Source of the DNA: an uncultured Chlorobiaceae bacterium
GTDB lineage: Bacteria > Bacteroidota > Chlorobiia > Chlorobiales > Chlorobiaceae
NCBI GenBank assembly: GCA_903920215.1
Contig: CAIXLG010000212.1
Coordinates: 1-46,250 of the forward strand
DNA length: 46,250 nt
Direction: 5' to 3'
A model generated the notes under the pieces. The model was not told where the DNA came from. It ran no database searches and saw nothing but the letters and a program-made list of their open reading frames with translations. Of this stretch, positions 44,054-46,250 are shown piece after piece; the stretch's first letter is position 1; the number at the start of each line of letters is the position of its first letter. The position numbers were made by a program, and so were the translations under genes.

Positions 44054-45553
44054 ATGAAGCCATCGCTAAAAAACACGACAACCGATGATTCACTGATCCT
44101 GTACGCCGAACTCAATGATGCTGAGATAAGAGCTGCACAACGGCGATTGAAAACCGGCAGGTTAAAGCGTATTGTCCCTGGCATTCTCAGCGCCAGCCCT
44201 GAAAAAGAGTGGCCAGCAATTATTGCGTTGCAAAGAATGAGAGTCCTCGCCGCTCTTTTTACTGGTGCAGTTATTGGCTATAGAAGTGCCTTCAGAGGCG
44301 GCACGCCCGTCGACGGGGTAATGCACCTCAGCTACAACTACAACAGAATCGTCGAGTTACCGGGTTTAAAAGTGGTTTTGGTCAAGGGTACCGGAAAAAC
44401 TGCTGGCGACCTGCCAATGTCAGGGCGAGACCTTTATTTTCCCTCTCAAGCCCGCATGCTGATGGAAAACCTAACCCCGAGTCGTGGAGCGATCAGAAAA
44501 TCCGTTGGGCGAGTTGCCGTCGAAGAAAGGCTGGTCAGTATTTATGAATCAAGAGGTCCAGACACTCTCAACCGCATCAGGGAAGAAGCTCGCGATATTG
44601 CTGCTCACCTGGGGTTTGAAAGGGAGTTTCAGGTTTTGAATGAACTCATCGGAAGCATTCTCGGAACAAAAAGTGCGCAACTCGCTACGGCTGCAGGACA
44701 AGCATTGGCCGCAGGGATACCTTTTGACGCCGGGCGTATAGCCCTTTTTGAAAAGTTGGCCGCTACATTGCGTGCAATGCCTCTGACACAAAAAGCATCA
44801 CATGCTACAACCGAAAGAGCGCGCATCAACTTTGCTTTCCTGGAGTCCTATTTCAGCAACTTCATCGAAGGGACGGAATTTAATGTTTCTGAAGCACGGC
44901 AAATTGTACTTGAGGGAAAAATTATCGAACAACGCCCGAAAGACTCACACGACATCCTCGGTGTCTTCAGGCAAGCCATCAATCCCGGGTGGTCAAACCA
45001 ATCCATGACAATAGGTGAAGGCGTATTGCACCAATTGCAGCAGCGCCATCTGGATCTCATGAAAGAACGACCGGAGTCAGCTCCTGGTGATTTTAAAGAC
45101 CGGGAAAATTTTGCAGGGAACACCACGTTTGTCTCACCGAGAAATGTACGCGGAACTCTGATTGAGGGAAGCAAGCTCTTGCCGTCAGTTCATCCTGGAA
45201 TGGCCAGGGCATTGCTGGCGATGTTTATAGTCTCGGAAGTACATCCCTTTATTGATGGAAACGGACGATTAGCTCGCCTCGTCATGAACGCAGAGTTGTC
45301 TGTTGTCAATGCATGCAGAATGATTGTGCCAACGCTCTTCAGAGAGGAATATCTGGATTGCCTGCGCGTACTCACACGGCAGGGGAAACTTGAGCCGTTC
45401 ATTTCCGCCATGCAAAAAATCCAGCAATGGACCGCCGCATTCGACTACACCGATCTGGACCGGGTGATTGAGCAGATGAAAGCCTGCAATGCATTCGAAA
45501 AATCCCGCAGGCAATACCAACTGCTCAACCTTTCCGACTTGACCGGTTCTTAA
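44054..45553 (+). CDS. Fic-domain protein with N-terminal AbiEi-like region (candidate class II Fic)
   Basis: Fic motif HPFIDGNGRLARL; SxxxEG inhibitory motif (SNFIEG) upstream; N-terminal RLKRIVPGIL...VLAALFTGAVIGYRSAFRGG...LPGLKVVLVKG resembles AbiEi antitoxin family. Confidence 0.88.
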   Translation: MKPSLKNTTTDDSLILYAELNDAEIRAAQRRLKTGRLKRIVPGILSASPEKEWPAIIALQRMRVLAALFTGAVIGYRSAFRGGTPVDGVMHLSYNYNRIVELPGLKVVLVKGTGKTAGDLPMSGRDLYFPSQARMLMENLTPSRGAIRKSVGRVAVEERLVSIYESRGPDTLNRIREEARDIAAHLGFEREFQVLNELIGSILGTKSAQLATAAGQALAAGIPFDAGRIALFEKLAATLRAMPLTQKASHATTERARINFAFLESYFSNFIEGTEFNVSEARQIVLEGKIIEQRPKDSHDILGVFRQAINPGWSNQSMTIGEGVLHQLQQRHLDLMKERPESAPGDFKDRENFAGNTTFVSPRNVRGTLIEGSKLLPSVHPGMARALLAMFIVSEVHPFIDGNGRLARLVMNAELSVVNACRMIVPTLFREEYLDCLRVLTRQGKLEPFISAMQKIQQWTAAFDYTDLDRVIEQMKACNAFEKSRRQYQLLNLSDLTGS

Positions 45554-45588
45554 TACACACAGGCTCACGGGGCTCATCATGGGCATGA
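45241..45588 (+). repeat. 348-bp direct repeat, copy 2 (inside Fic 3' end and beyond stop)
   Basis: see 43614-43961. Confidence 0.88.
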
Positions 45589-45719
45589 ACATGCTCAATG
45601 AAGCTGTTAGTGATCATTCTTTAGATGGAGTGTAGCAGTACGGTAAAGCAACACAATTCGTTACTATACTCAATTGATTCATTGGAAGGATCGCAATTGT
45701 CATGAGCAGAAGCAACGCT

Positions 45720-45856
45720 TTATCAATCAAACAAAAAATTTTAACATTCGGCGCTCTATACTCATTGAGCATGGAGACGAGTACTCCCTGCGTCAAAGGC
45801 ACACCAGCCAGTGAGCTGAGCTTCGTTTCGAGTTGCATGAGGTCATTATTTTGCAT
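45720..45856 (-). pseudogene. N-terminal fragment of an AbiEi-like antitoxin / DUF6088-like protein
   Basis: MQNNDLMQLETKLSSLAGVPLTQGVLVSMLNEYRAPNVKIFCLIDK resembles N-termini of AbiEi-type antitoxins; similarity stops after LIDK. Confidence 0.45.
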
Positions 45857-45892
45857 AGATAATCGACTGATATTCGATTATCTATGCAAAAT
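45848..45892. promoter_or_regulatory. Perfect 19-bp inverted repeat, 7-nt spacer
   Basis: ATTTTGCATAGATAATCGA-ctgatat-TCGATTATCTATGCAAAAT. Confidence 0.85.
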
Positions 45893-45998
45893 CTGGTTTT
45901 CCTGGTACAAAAAAACAAGCCAAAGAGTGAATAGACCTAACCTCTTCCCGTGTCTTGTTCAAGAGCAGACGCCTGAGCGACGCCCCAATATTTTTGAG

Positions 45999-46115
45999 TC
46001 AAAGGTCCTCCAGTAAATAGGCAATTTCTTGTGGAGACGGCAGTTGACCTTGCAGCGCTCCAGTATAGCCAGGTTGTGGCTCCAGCTGATTTCTCGCACC
46101 AGTGGTGCGACCTAA
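45999..46115 (-). pseudogene. DUF1016/YhcG (PDDEXK nuclease family) remnant with internal deletion
   Basis: Minus strand VAPLVREISWSHNLAILERCK, then shifted frame GQLPSPQEIAYLLEDL-stop; resembles the N-terminal conserved block and C-terminal tail of DUF1016 proteins. Confidence 0.45.
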
Positions 46116-46250
46116 TTTCCCGAGCATTTTATAACTTGGATTTGAGCAGTATCTGAATTTCAAGCTTCAACAGCATTTATTGATAACAGGATACTCTTTT
46201 TATATTTTATAATTACTCCTAAAATCTAAATATACATCAAAATAACGTTA

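Noticed and set aside
46094-46110. Short palindrome TCGCACCA-g-TGGTGCGA
   Set aside because: Falls in the DUF1016-like remnant coding sequence; short and better explained as coding coincidence.

Overview
This 46 kb window looks like a chromosomal segment from a green sulfur bacterium (Chlorobium/Pelodictyon-like). That is an inference from gene content: TrxR-like ferredoxin-NADP reductase, menA, KaiBC and many c-di-GMP/PAS proteins. From left to right it contains: (1) an EcoRII/Dcm-type restriction-modification cassette (HTH-containing C5 methylase, Vsr nickase, EcoRII-C endonuclease); (2) a minus-strand housekeeping block (agmatine deiminase, Ste24 M48 protease, N-carbamoylputrescine amidase, menA, FNR), followed by hisF and a PPK2; (3) an OmpR-type two-component pair, a PAS hybrid histidine kinase, an L,D-transpeptidase-like protein and a long Sel1-repeat protein; (4) a 13 kb signalling region with two CHASE3/GGDEF paralogs, a tightly packed kaiC-kaiB-PAS/HD-GYP gene set, and a multi-PAS/HD-GYP gene split by a -1 frameshift at a canonical slippery A8 run, followed by HD-GYP and GGDEF remnants; (5) glmS, a short Nif11-like ORF missing from the supplied ORF track, and an RND efflux operon with a TetR regulator; (6) a decaying defence/toxin-antitoxin-like right end (DUF4143 ATPase, Fic fragment, AbiEi-like/Fic fusion, truncated AbiEi-like fragment on a 19-bp perfect inverted repeat, DUF1016/YhcG remnant). 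The observations most worth follow-up are the Nif11 mini-gene, the slippery-site frameshift in the PAS/HD-GYP gene, the kaiCB/HD-GYP module, and the AbiEi/Fic right end. No CRISPR array, rRNA, tRNA or intact transposase was recognised. All family calls are from reading the sequence; no database search was run.
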